A DNA stretch of 64,000 bases from Alteromonadaceae bacterium Bs31 (GTDB taxonomy: Bacteria; Pseudomonadota; Gammaproteobacteria; Pseudomonadales; Cellvibrionaceae): positions 257,982-321,981 of the forward strand of contig FXAI01000001.1 in NCBI GenBank assembly GCA_900177435.1, read 5' to 3'. The first letter of the stretch is position 1, and every line of letters begins with the position of its first letter. Below are positions 31,242 through 40,888 of the stretch, one piece after another. The position numbers and the translations under genes were made by a program. Under the pieces are notes generated by a model. It was not told the DNA's origin, made no database searches, and was given only the letters and a program-made list of their open reading frames with translations.

Positions 31242-32876
31242 ATGTCAACATCAAATAATGCTGCAAACGAGCGGACGGCAAAAATCAGCCTGGCTGAAAA
31301 GCTGGGCTATGGTTTGGGTGATGCCGGGTTTAATTTTTACTGGATCATTATCGGTTCTTACCTGCTGTATTTTTACACCGATATATTTGGCCTTGCGCCC
31401 GCAGCAGCGGCTGTGATGTTTCTGGTCACCAAAATAATAGATGCCTTTACCGACCCTTTAATGGGAGCAATAGCCGACAGAACCAATAGTCGCTGGGGGA
31501 AATTCCGCCCCTACTTATTGTTTGGCGCCTTGCCTATGGCCGCTGCCGCAACACTCACCATGAGTACGCCGGACCTGAGTGATTCCGGAAAACTCATCTG
31601 GGCCTACGCCACTTACAGCATGATGATGCTGTGCTACACAATACTCAGTACGCCATACTCCTCTCTTTCCGGTGTGCTTACCGCAAACACACAAGAGCGT
31701 AACTCCATATTCGGCATACGTTTTTTCTTTGCTTATTGCACTGGCATTATTGTAGGTGCCGCAACGCCGACCCTCGCGGAGTTATTTGGCCAGGGTGACG
31801 AGGCCGCAGGATGGCGTAGCACCATGCTGTTGTATAGCTCGGTAGCAACGGTGCTATTCTGGATAAGCTTCTTATCAACTAAAGAGCGTATTCAGCCTGC
31901 CAAAGAGCAACAAAGTAATCCGCTAACGGACATTGTAGACCTGATAAACAATCGGCCGTGGATAATACTGTTTATATTGGCCATGATCATCATGGTAACC
32001 CTTACCTTACGTGGTAGCTCCTCGGCCTATTACTTCAAATACTTTGTCGAGCGGCCAGATTTAATTGGCAACTATATCGGGCTGCAAATGGCCGCCTATG
32101 CCATTGGTGCTGTATGCACACCACTGTTAACCGCACGCATGGAAAAAGCAAAGTTGCTTATTTTACTCATGACTATCGTGGGTAGTTTATCCATCCTGTT
32201 CGCCTTTGTTCCCAAGCCAGATTCAAACGGGGTGCGCACCATAAGTACAAACGAGGTAACTGTGCTAAATGCGCAGAGCCTATTGGGGCAAGAGCCTGTT
32301 CCCGGGGCTAGCTATCATTGGGCTTCTCACGAAACTATATTCTGGATAATTAAAAAGCGCGTGCCCCTTGACGAAAGTACCAACGTTTTAACACTACAAA
32401 ATGCAAAAGGTAAAGTGGTTAGTGTAAAAATGCACTACAGCGAAAACGGAAAAAGCGCAGAGCTGGATAGCGCAGATATGCCGATAGAAATTATCATAAT
32501 GTTTATTCTGAACATTCTCATCAGTTTGGCGCTCGGGCCAAAATCGCCACTCACCTGGTCGATGTATGCTGATGCAGCTGACTATAATGAATGGGAAACC
32601 GGCCGCAGGGCCACAGCCATGACCTTTTCTGCCGCAACGTTTTCCCAGAAAATTGGTGGCGCTGTAGGTTCTGCTGCAATTGGCGGCGTATTGGCGTCTA
32701 TTGGTTATGCCGCTAACCAGGCGCAGTCGGACGCGTCACAGCTGGGTATAGTGTTATTGCAGACCGCCGTACCCGGGGTGTTTGCCTTTGTTGCGGTAAT
32801 TGCACTTATGTTTTATAACCTAAGTGGCGAGAAGCTGGAGCAAATCCAGCAAGACCTCAAAGATCGTCAAACCTAA
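31242..32876 (+). CDS. GPH-family sugar:cation symporter, candidate cellobionate importer
   Basis: The ATG at 31242 follows GGGGGAA and gives 544 residues with twelve membrane segments of the glycoside-pentoside-hexuronide (MelB-like) type: KLGYGLGDAGFNFYW, DPLMGAIADRTNSRWGKFRPYLL, MYADAADYNEWETGRRATAM. An extra soluble stretch of about 90 residues (about 322-412, KPDSNGVRT to DSADMPI) interrupts the C-terminal half. It lies between the regulator and the GH94 gene, so it probably imports the phosphorylase substrate. Similar transporters also carry other glycosides, so the substrate is inference. Confidence 0.82.
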   Translation: MSTSNNAANERTAKISLAEKLGYGLGDAGFNFYWIIIGSYLLYFYTDIFGLAPAAAAVMFLVTKIIDAFTDPLMGAIADRTNSRWGKFRPYLLFGALPMAAAATLTMSTPDLSDSGKLIWAYATYSMMMLCYTILSTPYSSLSGVLTANTQERNSIFGIRFFFAYCTGIIVGAATPTLAELFGQGDEAAGWRSTMLLYSSVATVLFWISFLSTKERIQPAKEQQSNPLTDIVDLINNRPWIILFILAMIIMVTLTLRGSSSAYYFKYFVERPDLIGNYIGLQMAAYAIGAVCTPLLTARMEKAKLLILLMTIVGSLSILFAFVPKPDSNGVRTISTNEVTVLNAQSLLGQEPVPGASYHWASHETIFWIIKKRVPLDESTNVLTLQNAKGKVVSVKMHYSENGKSAELDSADMPIEIIIMFILNILISLALGPKSPLTWSMYADAADYNEWETGRRATAMTFSAATFSQKIGGAVGSAAIGGVLASIGYAANQAQSDASQLGIVLLQTAVPGVFAFVAVIALMFYNLSGEKLEQIQQDLKDRQT

Positions 32877-32889
32877 AAAACCTCTATAG

Positions 32890-32920
32890 GCTCCCGTAGT
32901 TACGCTGCGGGAGCTTTATC
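32890..32920 (+). terminator. Hairpin between transporter and GH94 gene
   Basis: GCTCCCGTAG (32890-32899) pairs with CTGCGGGAGC (32905-32914), 10 bp with one G-U pair, then TTTATCTTTA. It could terminate or partly attenuate transcription into the GH94 gene. Confidence 0.7.
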
Positions 32921-32949
32921 TTTAAAGTAAGAACTCCCGGAATGTGATC

Positions 32950-35346
32950 ATGATAAAAATCTCAGAAGACGGTGAACGTTGTTCTTTGCATAGCCCTACT
33001 GTCATGCCCAATGCCAGTGGTTTTTTATGGAACAAAAAAATGATGATCCAAGTAAGCTGCCGCGGCTATGCCATTGCCCAGCATATGCAGCCGGAGCCTT
33101 CCAAGTATACTTATCAACCCATAGTGGAAGGTAAAATATTCATGCTGCCGGAGCAGCCATTCTTTGCCAATTCGCCGGGCCGATTCTTTTTTATTAAAGA
33201 TGAAGAGACCGGCGAGTTTTTCTCCGCCCCTTACGAGCCCACAAAAGTTAAACCAGAAAAATTCGAGTTTTCTGTGGGTAAGAGTGATTTGCGCTGGAAA
33301 GTCGAACACCTGGGGATTGAGGTACAGGCGACTTTGAGTATTCCTAAAAATGAAGTGGCTGAACTTTGGCAGGTAAGTGTCAAAAATACCTCCGGCCGAT
33401 CGAGACGCATAAGCTTTTACCCCTACATACCTTTTGGCTTTATGAGCTGGATGAACCAGTCTGCCTCTTACAAGGAAGACCTGGGAGCAATGGTGGGTAA
33501 GTGTGTAACGCCCTACCAGAAACTTGACGATTACTATAAAAACAAAGATTTAAAAGATCTCACTTTTTTTATTCACGAACGCAGTCCAGACGCCTTCGAG
33601 GCTTGCCGTGATGTATTTGAAGGGGAGGGCGGCGTGCAGCATCCCAGCGGCATACAAAATGAAAGCCTGGCCAATGGCGACGCACTCTATGAAACCCCCT
33701 GCGCGGTTTTTCAGTATCGTTTGGCGCTGGAGGACACTCAGCAGGAAGAGTACCGCTTCTTGCTTGGGCCAGCATTTGATGAAAAAGAAATTCTGGCTAT
33801 ACGTAAAAAATACTTTTCTGATGAGGCCTTTAAAAGTACCCAAGCTGAATACGCCTCCTATGTCGCAGAGGGAAAGGGGGTACTGAGTATAGAAACGCCT
33901 GACAAACACTTCGACAACTTTGTAAACCAATGGTTGGCTCGTCAGGTTTTTTATCATGGAGATGTTAACCGCCTCACCACCGACCCGCAGACACGCAATT
34001 TTTTGCAAGACAGTATGGGTATGGCTTACATCAAACCTGAAGTTACCAAGCAAGCCTTTCTATGGGCGCTGGCTCAGCAGGAAGAAAACGGTGCAATGCC
34101 AGACGGTATTTTGTTAAACAAAGAAGCAGAGTTGAAATACATTAACCAAATACCTCATACAGACCACAGTGTTTGGTTACCTGTTTGTTTAAGTGCTTAT
34201 TTAAATGAAACAAACGACTATCAGCTTCTTGAGCAGCCGTTGGCTCACTGGAAAAATAAAAATGATGTAAAGACGGTGGGCGAACGCATATCCAATGCTA
34301 TGCGCTGGTTGCTTAAAGACAGAGATGCGCGCGGTTTAAATTACATTGCCCAGGGAGACTGGAACGACCCCATGAATATGGTGGGCCACAAAGGGAAGGG
34401 GGTGTCAGGATGGTTATCCATAGCCACGGTTTATGCTTTAAAAATTTGGGCCGAGGTGTGTGAGCAGATTGGAGATGCAGCTTCTGCTACCGAGTTTCGC
34501 AGTGGCGCTGCGGCTATGGATGCGACTATAAACGAGCATATTTGGGATGGCGACTGGTACGGCCGTGGCATAACAGATGAGGGCGTTTTATTTGGTTCAC
34601 ATAAAGACAAAGAAGGGCGCATATTTCTCAATCCGCAAAGCTGGGCCTTAATGGCGGGTATAAGTGAAGAACAGCAAAAACAAAAAATATTACACGCTAT
34701 AGATGCGCAGTTAGATACGCCCTACGGCGTAATGATGCTGGCACCGGCTTATACCGCCATGCGTGAAGACGTTGGCAGGCTAACGCAGAAACACCCGGGC
34801 GCTGCGGAAAACGGATCTATATACAGCCATGCTGCAGCCTTTTACGCTTGGGGCTTGTGCTGCGTCGGTGAGGCAGACAGAGCTTTTGATGTTATCCGTA
34901 AAATGATCGCAGGGCCCATCGATGAAGATTACGCCCAGCGAGGGCAAATGCCTGTGTACATCCCCAATTATTATCGCGGAGCTTATTATCAGTTTCCGCG
35001 CACCGCCGGACGCTCAAGTCAGCTGTTTAATACGGGTACGGTATCCTGGGTGTATCGGTCACTGGTGGAGGGAGTATTTGGGCTAAAGGGCTGCGCAGAG
35101 GGCTTGCAGATATCACCTTTACTGCCTTCGTCATGGAATAGCGCTCGGGTTCAAAGAGCGTTTAGGGGAGCGATGTTTGATGTGAGTTACGAGCGCTGTG
35201 AAGACGTGACAAGCATGGAAGTTTGGGTGAATGAGGTATTGCAGAGCGATGCAATTATACATGACGTGAATGCAGGGGAGCGCTATTCGGTCTTCGTCCG
35301 GTTGCCGCTGCCTAGCGGTGGCGTAACAAAATCAAGTCAGGCCTGA
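32950..35346 (+). CDS. GH94 disaccharide phosphorylase, probably cellobionic acid phosphorylase
   Basis: A cytoplasmic 798-residue enzyme (no signal peptide), from the ATG at 32950; a GTG at 32944 is possible. It has the GH94 layout: beta-sandwich (about 1-270), linker helix and an alpha/alpha-barrel with GDWNDPMNMVG, whose Asp (about 473) is the family's catalytic acid, and a C-terminal DVSYERCEDVTSMEVWV jelly roll. GH94 members cut cellobiose, chitobiose, cellodextrin or cellobionate with phosphate. Neighbouring gluconokinase and GntR-like regulator favour cellobionate (giving glucose-1-phosphate and gluconate), as in Saccharophagus and Xanthomonas enzymes. The family is certain; the substrate is inferred. 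Confidence 0.85.
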   Translation: MIKISEDGERCSLHSPTVMPNASGFLWNKKMMIQVSCRGYAIAQHMQPEPSKYTYQPIVEGKIFMLPEQPFFANSPGRFFFIKDEETGEFFSAPYEPTKVKPEKFEFSVGKSDLRWKVEHLGIEVQATLSIPKNEVAELWQVSVKNTSGRSRRISFYPYIPFGFMSWMNQSASYKEDLGAMVGKCVTPYQKLDDYYKNKDLKDLTFFIHERSPDAFEACRDVFEGEGGVQHPSGIQNESLANGDALYETPCAVFQYRLALEDTQQEEYRFLLGPAFDEKEILAIRKKYFSDEAFKSTQAEYASYVAEGKGVLSIETPDKHFDNFVNQWLARQVFYHGDVNRLTTDPQTRNFLQDSMGMAYIKPEVTKQAFLWALAQQEENGAMPDGILLNKEAELKYINQIPHTDHSVWLPVCLSAYLNETNDYQLLEQPLAHWKNKNDVKTVGERISNAMRWLLKDRDARGLNYIAQGDWNDPMNMVGHKGKGVSGWLSIATVYALKIWAEVCEQIGDAASATEFRSGAAAMDATINEHIWDGDWYGRGITDEGVLFGSHKDKEGRIFLNPQSWALMAGISEEQQKQKILHAIDAQLDTPYGVMMLAPAYTAMREDVGRLTQKHPGAAENGSIYSHAAAFYAWGLCCVGEADRAFDVIRKMIAGPIDEDYAQRGQMPVYIPNYYRGAYYQFPRTAGRSSQLFNTGTVSWVYRSLVEGVFGLKGCAEGLQISPLLPSSWNSARVQRAFRGAMFDVSYERCEDVTSMEVWVNEVLQSDAIIHDVNAGERYSVFVRLPLPSGGVTKSSQA

Positions 35347-36057
35347 GGGCGCATGTTTTAACACCAGTCACAACATCAGCACAACCCCCTTTCTACAAAC
35401 TGTACTGCACTCAGCCTTAAGCAATACGGGAGCTAAATATGGCGGATAGGCTAGAGGTAATAGAGGGTTTCTCAAACTGTCCCGCATCGCTTGTGAAAAT
35501 ATTTGAGACCGAGCTGCTTCCTGGGAAAACTGTCCGTTGGTTGGGGCAGCAGTTCGAAAAACACTGCCTGAACAGTAAGTTCTTGCTAATCCGTACTATG
35601 CCGCTAATCAATTTCTAGCAGGCTTTCTGTCGTTGGAGAATACAGGAAGTATGAGAAAGGTAGGTCTTAAGGTAGGTGCTTAGCGGGGTGTTGAATGAGC
35701 AAGATGTTACAAGTAAGCGGAATATCGTAAATAAAATATCAGCAAGAGTCTGAACGTTACTCGTAGCAGTGATTTGCTTTCATCAAGCGAAGGTTTATGT
35801 GTACCGTTAACTTTAGGCTATAGGCGTAGGCTCTTTCGATCAAAGCCATTCGGAGCTAAGAAGACAATCAAACAGACCTTAGAGATCCATTTGACTGCTT
35901 GCTCTGTAGTGCACGAAACGAATGTTGCTTGGTGCATACTAAAAGGCCTGTTAACTGTTTCCTGATTAAGCTTAATAAATCAAGCGCTTACTTCTATCAA
36001 CAGGCCTTAACTTCTCGATACCTAATATTAAATTACTTAGTAATAAATTACTTAGTA
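35347..36057. other. Intergenic region with a possible small ORF and inverted repeat
   Basis: About 710 bases between convergent genes. It contains the 59-codon reading frame listed separately and an inverted repeat AAGGCCTGTT (35943-35952) with AACAGGCCTT (35999-36008). Near 36020-36055 there are short A+T-rich repeats (ATTACTTAGTA type). Otherwise nothing is recognised. Confidence 0.6.
35439..35618 (+). CDS. Possible small protein of 59 residues, unknown
   Basis: An ATG at 35439 follows CGGGAG at 35427-35432 and opens a 59-codon frame ending TAG at 35618 (starts MADRLEVIEGFSN, ends RTMPLINF). I recognise no family. A good ribosome-binding site is the main support; the reading frame could be chance. 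Confidence 0.3.
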   Translation: MADRLEVIEGFSNCPASLVKIFETELLPGKTVRWLGQQFEKHCLNSKFLLIRTMPLINF

Positions 36058-38256
36058 TTAAATAGTATCAATGCTGTTTAGGTAATTTTCCAGCATGGTA
36101 TAACCCACTGAGTCTTTGTTGTTACGGTCACTGGCATTGTTGGGGTTCAGGCCATTTGCACGTTCCCAACTATCTGGCATACCGTCGCGATCGCTATCCG
36201 TTGGAGCTGGTGCGCTGTTCAACTGTGGCAAGTTAGTATCCGAAGGACAGCTAATAAAACCATCTCGACCCAAAGTGGAACTACCGTTACGCACGTCAGA
36301 AATAATACGCTTATCAATGTCGTCACGGCTTATGCTTGCGCCCACGTCAGCCAGTACAGCCTGGTATGCATCTTGGGCTGACTGTTGATTAATGGCCATG
36401 GCATTCCATGGTGAGTTCATCTTAACGTAATCACTGCCAGAAACGCCTTTCCAGTTGTCACTGTTAACAGAGGAGTTGCCTTCGATAATGTTTCCGGAAA
36501 CATGGAAGTTACCGATATCACCGGCACTGCGTTTTTGTGGCTTAACAATTACACCTTTAACGGCACTCTCTGTTCCTGGGCCAGGCTTGTAGTAGTTATT
36601 AACCATGTTTATCCAGAAACCGATAAAGTTGGCATTACCGACCTGCTCGCGCTCGCCGCCGTAGGAGCTTCCGTAACCCCAGTTGTAAATAACGTTATTG
36701 CGGTAGTCATTATGACCGCCACCGGATGCCCAGCGTGGGTTACGGTTTTCGTTATGCGCAATCAGGTTGTGGTGGTAGGTACTGTAATCATTACCCCAGA
36801 TGGCACCAAAGCGGTGACTGTCTGTTCCTTCGTTCGGGCAGGCTTCAGATACCAGCGACCACTGAATAGTTACGTTTTCGCCATGGTAAATGGACATTAC
36901 TTCGTCACGACTCCAGCTGGCAGAAACGTGGTCGATCATTACGTTGTTCTGGTAGCGCTTACCGAAAGCATCTTGATCGCCATTGCCATCGAAACGCACG
37001 CGGATATAACGCACGATAACGTTACTGCCATGAGTCATTTGACCGAAGATGGTAATGCCATCACCAGGCGCGGTTTGACCGGCAATAGTGGTGTTATTAG
37101 GCACATTAAAACGGCCTTTAATGGTTCCTGATACAGCGAAAACAACTGTACGGTTACCTTTGGACAGAGCATCACCGAGGCTTCCTGAACCTGAGGATTT
37201 CAGGTTGGTAACTATGTATACGTCACCACCACGTCCACCGGTGGTATTTTTTCCGTAACCTTCTGCTCCCGGGAAAGCAACCAAAGGTCCGCTTGCGCCA
37301 GAAGAGGAGGACGAAGATGAGGACGACGAAGAGGAAGATGAGCTGCTAGTGCTAGAAGTAGTACTGGAGCTACTTGAACTGCTGCTAGAGCTGCTACTTG
37401 AGCTTGTTGAACTTCCGCCCTGACAGTCTCCGGCACTGGGGCTTTCACCAATCGCTTTCAAGTAATCAATATTGGATAAGCCTGATGCGTTAGTAGCTTC
37501 CAAGCGAAGCTTATTGGTTCCGCCTTTCAGGGCAATGTTCGTTTGAACAATTGACCAGGTGGTCCAGGAGCCTGTTCCGAGGAAATCAACATTATCAGCC
37601 GTGGTGCCATTCACACGAAGATCGGCAGTGCGGTTCGCAGAGGAACCATTAGCGTAACGCCATTCCAAGATGTAATTGCCGTCGTAAGGAACGTTTACGC
37701 TCCATTCAACACCGTTGTTGATGGCATTGTCTGTATTGGCAAAGCCGCTACCGGTAAATCCTGCGTTGTTATTATCAACTGAGCCATCGACAAGACAGAA
37801 AGCTTGTGTACCTTCCTGGATTATTAATTCACTTGTGTCAGTTGAACCTGAGCTGGAGCTGCTGCTCGAACTGCTGGAAGATGAACTAGAGCTGCTCGAA
37901 CTACTTGAAGACGAGCTTGAACTGCTAGAGGACGAGCTTGAGCTTGAACTACTAGAGGACGAGCTTGAGCTTGAAGAGCTTGATGAGGAACTGGTTGTAG
38001 TGCCGCCGCAATCTCCGAGCAGTGTCCAGGAGTAGTCACTTCCCGGAACAGAATTGGTGTACCAGTTTGCCGTGTACAGGCTGTTTTGATATTGCATGCT
38101 GTCACCAGCATTCGCGTGGTTGTAGTCACCGCCCGCCCAGTCTTTTGCTGTCCAGTTGGGGTATTCATTCACACCCGCGCAGTCTAGGGCGCTTGCAGCT
38201 GGCGGTAATGCCAGTAAGGCTGCAACACCAATGGATATTAGTTTTCTTGAGAACAT
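36058..38256 (-). CDS. Modular pectate lyase (CBM5/12-like, CBM35-like, PL1-type lyase)
   Basis: The 732-residue secreted enzyme has a signal peptide (1-23, PPAASA), a CBM5/12-like module (about 25-85), a Ser linker, a CBM6/35-like beta-sandwich (about 140-280), a second Ser linker and a pectate lyase domain (about 330-690: FPGAEGYGKNTTGGRGGDVY, IAGQTAPGDGITIFG, VMIDHVSASWSRDEVMS). It ends with a DSDRDGMPDSWE calcium-binding-type segment (about 693). It should cleave polygalacturonate while bound to the cell wall. AGGAG lies before the ATG. Its catalytic domain is almost the same as in the next gene upstream, so the two arose by duplication. Confidence 0.88.
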   Translation of the reverse strand: MFSRKLISIGVAALLALPPAASALDCAGVNEYPNWTAKDWAGGDYNHANAGDSMQYQNSLYTANWYTNSVPGSDYSWTLLGDCGGTTTSSSSSSSSSSSSSSSSSSSSSSSSSSSSSSSSSSSSSSSSSSSSSSSSGSTDTSELIIQEGTQAFCLVDGSVDNNNAGFTGSGFANTDNAINNGVEWSVNVPYDGNYILEWRYANGSSANRTADLRVNGTTADNVDFLGTGSWTTWSIVQTNIALKGGTNKLRLEATNASGLSNIDYLKAIGESPSAGDCQGGSSTSSSSSSSSSSSSSSTTSSTSSSSSSSSSSSSSSSSGASGPLVAFPGAEGYGKNTTGGRGGDVYIVTNLKSSGSGSLGDALSKGNRTVVFAVSGTIKGRFNVPNNTTIAGQTAPGDGITIFGQMTHGSNVIVRYIRVRFDGNGDQDAFGKRYQNNVMIDHVSASWSRDEVMSIYHGENVTIQWSLVSEACPNEGTDSHRFGAIWGNDYSTYHHNLIAHNENRNPRWASGGGHNDYRNNVIYNWGYGSSYGGEREQVGNANFIGFWINMVNNYYKPGPGTESAVKGVIVKPQKRSAGDIGNFHVSGNIIEGNSSVNSDNWKGVSGSDYVKMNSPWNAMAINQQSAQDAYQAVLADVGASISRDDIDKRIISDVRNGSSTLGRDGFISCPSDTNLPQLNSAPAPTDSDRDGMPDSWERANGLNPNNASDRNNKDSVGYTMLENYLNSIDTI

Positions 38257-38635
38257 AAAAAGCTCCTATATTTATTGCTTTCTGATTTACGTTTGAGCGA
38301 AAGAGTGAACTTTTTCGCAGAGTGTTTAGTGTTTTATTTTTATTTCTGTTTTTTTAATGCATGTTTACTAGCTTGTGTTTAAGTGTTTATTAAAAATTGA
38401 AATTAGCGACTTTTATCCAGGATGCTTTCAGCAAATGCTTTGTGCTTAAATTACCTCGATACCGTCTTCACAGCCCTCGTATTCTAAACGAGGCAAGTAA
38501 ACCAGTGTTAATTTTTATAATCTGATCCTTACCTTTATTTATCTGGCAAAAAAATATTTAGAACTTTTGTTCGCTACGCCTTAAGATCACCTATTAACTT
38601 GGCAATAAAAATTGCCAAGTTAATAGCGTTATTTA
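38257..38635. other. Leader of the first pectate lyase gene and a palindrome
   Basis: The 379-base A+T-rich gap contains the promoter region of the downstream lyase on the reverse strand and the perfect hairpin at 38591-38626. No gene is seen. Confidence 0.6.
38591..38626 (-). terminator. Perfect 16-bp hairpin after the second pectate lyase gene
   Basis: CTATTAACTTGGCAAT (38591-38606) and its exact inverted copy (38611-38626) flank an AAAA loop. It lies 9 bases after the stop of the reverse-strand gene at 38636. It lacks a clear T run, so it may stabilise the mRNA 3' end or act with Rho. Confidence 0.7.
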
Positions 38636-40888
38636 TTAAAGGCTATCTATGCTGTTCAGGTAGTTTTCCAGCATGGTGTAACCTACTGCGTCTTTGTCAT
38701 TTCGGTCACTGGAATTGTTGGGGTCGAGGCCATTCGCAAGCTCCCAGCTGTCGGGCATGCCATCGTGATCGCTATCAGCAGGTGCTTCAGTACCATTTAG
38801 CTGAGGCAGAACGGTATCTCCAGGGCATGACAAGAAACCATTATTTCCTATAGTGGCCGTTCCGTCCCGGACTTCAGCAACGATGCGTTCGTCAATAGCA
38901 TCACGTTTTGGGACAGAAGCGCCCACATCAGCAAGTACCGCTTGATAAGCAGCGTCAGCGTCCTGTTGATTAATAGGCATTGCATCCCATGCTGCGTCCA
39001 GTTTTATGTATTCATTGCCTTTAACACCCTTCCAGTTATCGCTCGTGACAGAATCACTGCCGATAACAATATTGTCAGCAACGTAGAAACTACCTTTGTC
39101 ATCAGCGCTACGGGAACCTGGTTCCACAAGGGTATCGTCATCACTTGTACCTGGGCCCGGTTTGTAATAGTTGGCAATCATATTTACCCAGGTGCCGGTA
39201 AAATTGGCATTACCCACTTGTTGGTGCTCTCCGCCATAGGAGCTTCGGTAGCCCCAGTTATAGAGGACATTATTGCGGTAGTCATTATGACCTCCACCGG
39301 AAGCCCAGCGGGGGTTGCGGCTTTCGTTGTGCGCAATCAGGTTGTGGTGATAGGTGCTGTAGTCATTTCCCCAGATGGCAGCAAAGCGGTGACTGTCTGT
39401 TCCCTCATTCGGGCAGGCCTCAGAGATTAAAGACCACTGAATAGTCACGTTTTCACCATGGTAAATGGACATTACTTCATCTCGGCTCCAGCTAGCGGAA
39501 ACGTGGTCGATCATTACGTTGTTCTGGTAGCGCTTACCGAACGCATCTTCATCACCTTTACCATCGAAGCGCACGCGGATATAACGAATAATGACGTTGC
39601 TGCCATGGGTCAATTGACCAAAAATGGTAATGCCATCACCCGGCGCGGTTTGGCCGGCTATAGTGGTGTTGTTTGGTACATTGAAGCGACCCGTAATAGT
39701 TCCGGACACACGGAAAACAATCGTGCGGCCACCTTTGGACAAGGCATCTCCCAGGCTGCCAGCCCCTTTTGCGTTCAGGGTGGTGACTTCGTAAACGTCG
39801 CCACCACGCCCTCCCGTGGTATTTTTTCCGTAGCCTTCTGCGCCAGGGAAAGCCAATAACTCGCCCGCTCCAGAGGAGGAGCTTGTGCTGCTGGAACTAG
39901 TGCTGGAGGAGCTGCTTGAACTGCTAGAGCTTGAAGAACTGCTGGTGCTACTTGAGCTGCTAGAGCTAGTGCTGGAAGAGCTGCTGGTACTGCCTGAATT
40001 GCTGGAACTCGTTGTGGAAGAGCTGCTGCTACTTGAACTGCTGGAGCTGCTAGAACTGGAACTGCTTGATGAGCTACTGACATCATTACAGTTTCCACCT
40101 AGAACAGAGTCGCCCTCAATGCTCAGGTAGTCTATGTTCGCCAAGCCTTCGTCGCTAGCTGCGGAGATTTCCAGTATGTTGTTGCCCTGCACCAGATCTA
40201 CATCGAGGGATACTTCCTGCCAGTTATCCCAAGCGCCGGTTGCTGGCATCACCAAGGTGTATTCCCCACCACTACCACCGTTTATCGACAAGTTGCCGTT
40301 CCTCGCAGCTGCACCGCCGTTTGCCATTCTTAGGGTGAGACGGTACATCGCACTGCTAGAAGCCTCTACAGCCCAGATTATGCGTTTGCCAATGGCATTG
40401 TCTGTGTTTGCATAACCAGCACCGGTATAGCCTGCTCTAATAGATTCGCTGGCGACGCCATCAACAAGGCATAAACCTGCCTGGTTCTCTTGAATAACAA
40501 AACCTGAACCACTTGAAGAACTGCTTGAAGAACTGCTTGAAGAACTGCTTGAAGAACTGCTTGAAGAACTGCTTGAAGAACTACTTGAAGAACTACTTGA
40601 AGGGTTATCACCAGGTGACATGCCGCCAGTGCTGGAAGTGGATGAACTGTTTGAACTAGACGTGGACGAGCTGCTTGAACTGGAAGTGGACGAGCTGCTT
40701 GAACTGGAAGTGGACGAGCTGCTTGAACTGGAAGTGGACGAGCTGCTTGAACTGGAGGAAGACGAACTACTTGTAGACGAGCTATCTGAGGTGGGCAGGC
40801 CAATACCGTCAATGTCATCAATACCGCCACACGCCGTAATCATTGTAGCAATAAGAATCGTCTTTATTGTGAGAGTGGACCTAGACAT
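38636..40888 (-). CDS. Pectate lyase lipoprotein with CBM35-like module
   Basis: The ATG at 40888 gives 750 residues and a lipobox (MITAC, Cys20), predicting outer-membrane anchoring. A longer Ser/Thr linker, a CBM6/35-like module (about 130-265), a further linker and a pectate lyase domain (about 350-720) follow, ending in the DSDHDGMPDSWE segment. The catalytic domain is closely identical to that encoded at 36058-38256 (ENVTIQWSLISEACPNEGTDS). The N-terminus lacks the CBM5-type module of its paralogue, so one enzyme is freely secreted and the other cell-bound. AAGAG precedes the ATG. Confidence 0.88.
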   Translation of the reverse strand: MSRSTLTIKTILIATMITACGGIDDIDGIGLPTSDSSSTSSSSSSSSSSSSTSSSSSSSTSSSSSSSTSSSSSSSTSSSNSSSTSSTGGMSPGDNPSSSSSSSSSSSSSSSSSSSSSSSSSSSSSSGSGFVIQENQAGLCLVDGVASESIRAGYTGAGYANTDNAIGKRIIWAVEASSSAMYRLTLRMANGGAAARNGNLSINGGSGGEYTLVMPATGAWDNWQEVSLDVDLVQGNNILEISAASDEGLANIDYLSIEGDSVLGGNCNDVSSSSSSSSSSSSSSSSSSSSSTTSSSNSGSTSSSSSTSSSSSSSTSSSSSSSSSSSSSSTSSSSTSSSSGAGELLAFPGAEGYGKNTTGGRGGDVYEVTTLNAKGAGSLGDALSKGGRTIVFRVSGTITGRFNVPNNTTIAGQTAPGDGITIFGQLTHGSNVIIRYIRVRFDGKGDEDAFGKRYQNNVMIDHVSASWSRDEVMSIYHGENVTIQWSLISEACPNEGTDSHRFAAIWGNDYSTYHHNLIAHNESRNPRWASGGGHNDYRNNVLYNWGYRSSYGGEHQQVGNANFTGTWVNMIANYYKPGPGTSDDDTLVEPGSRSADDKGSFYVADNIVIGSDSVTSDNWKGVKGNEYIKLDAAWDAMPINQQDADAAYQAVLADVGASVPKRDAIDERIVAEVRDGTATIGNNGFLSCPGDTVLPQLNGTEAPADSDHDGMPDSWELANGLDPNNSSDRNDKDAVGYTMLENYLNSIDSL

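Noticed and set aside
37715-38035. Forward-strand Leu/Glu-rich frame opposite the pectate lyase
   Set aside because: It is the complement of poly-serine codons and has no independent support; similar frames occur opposite every Ser linker.
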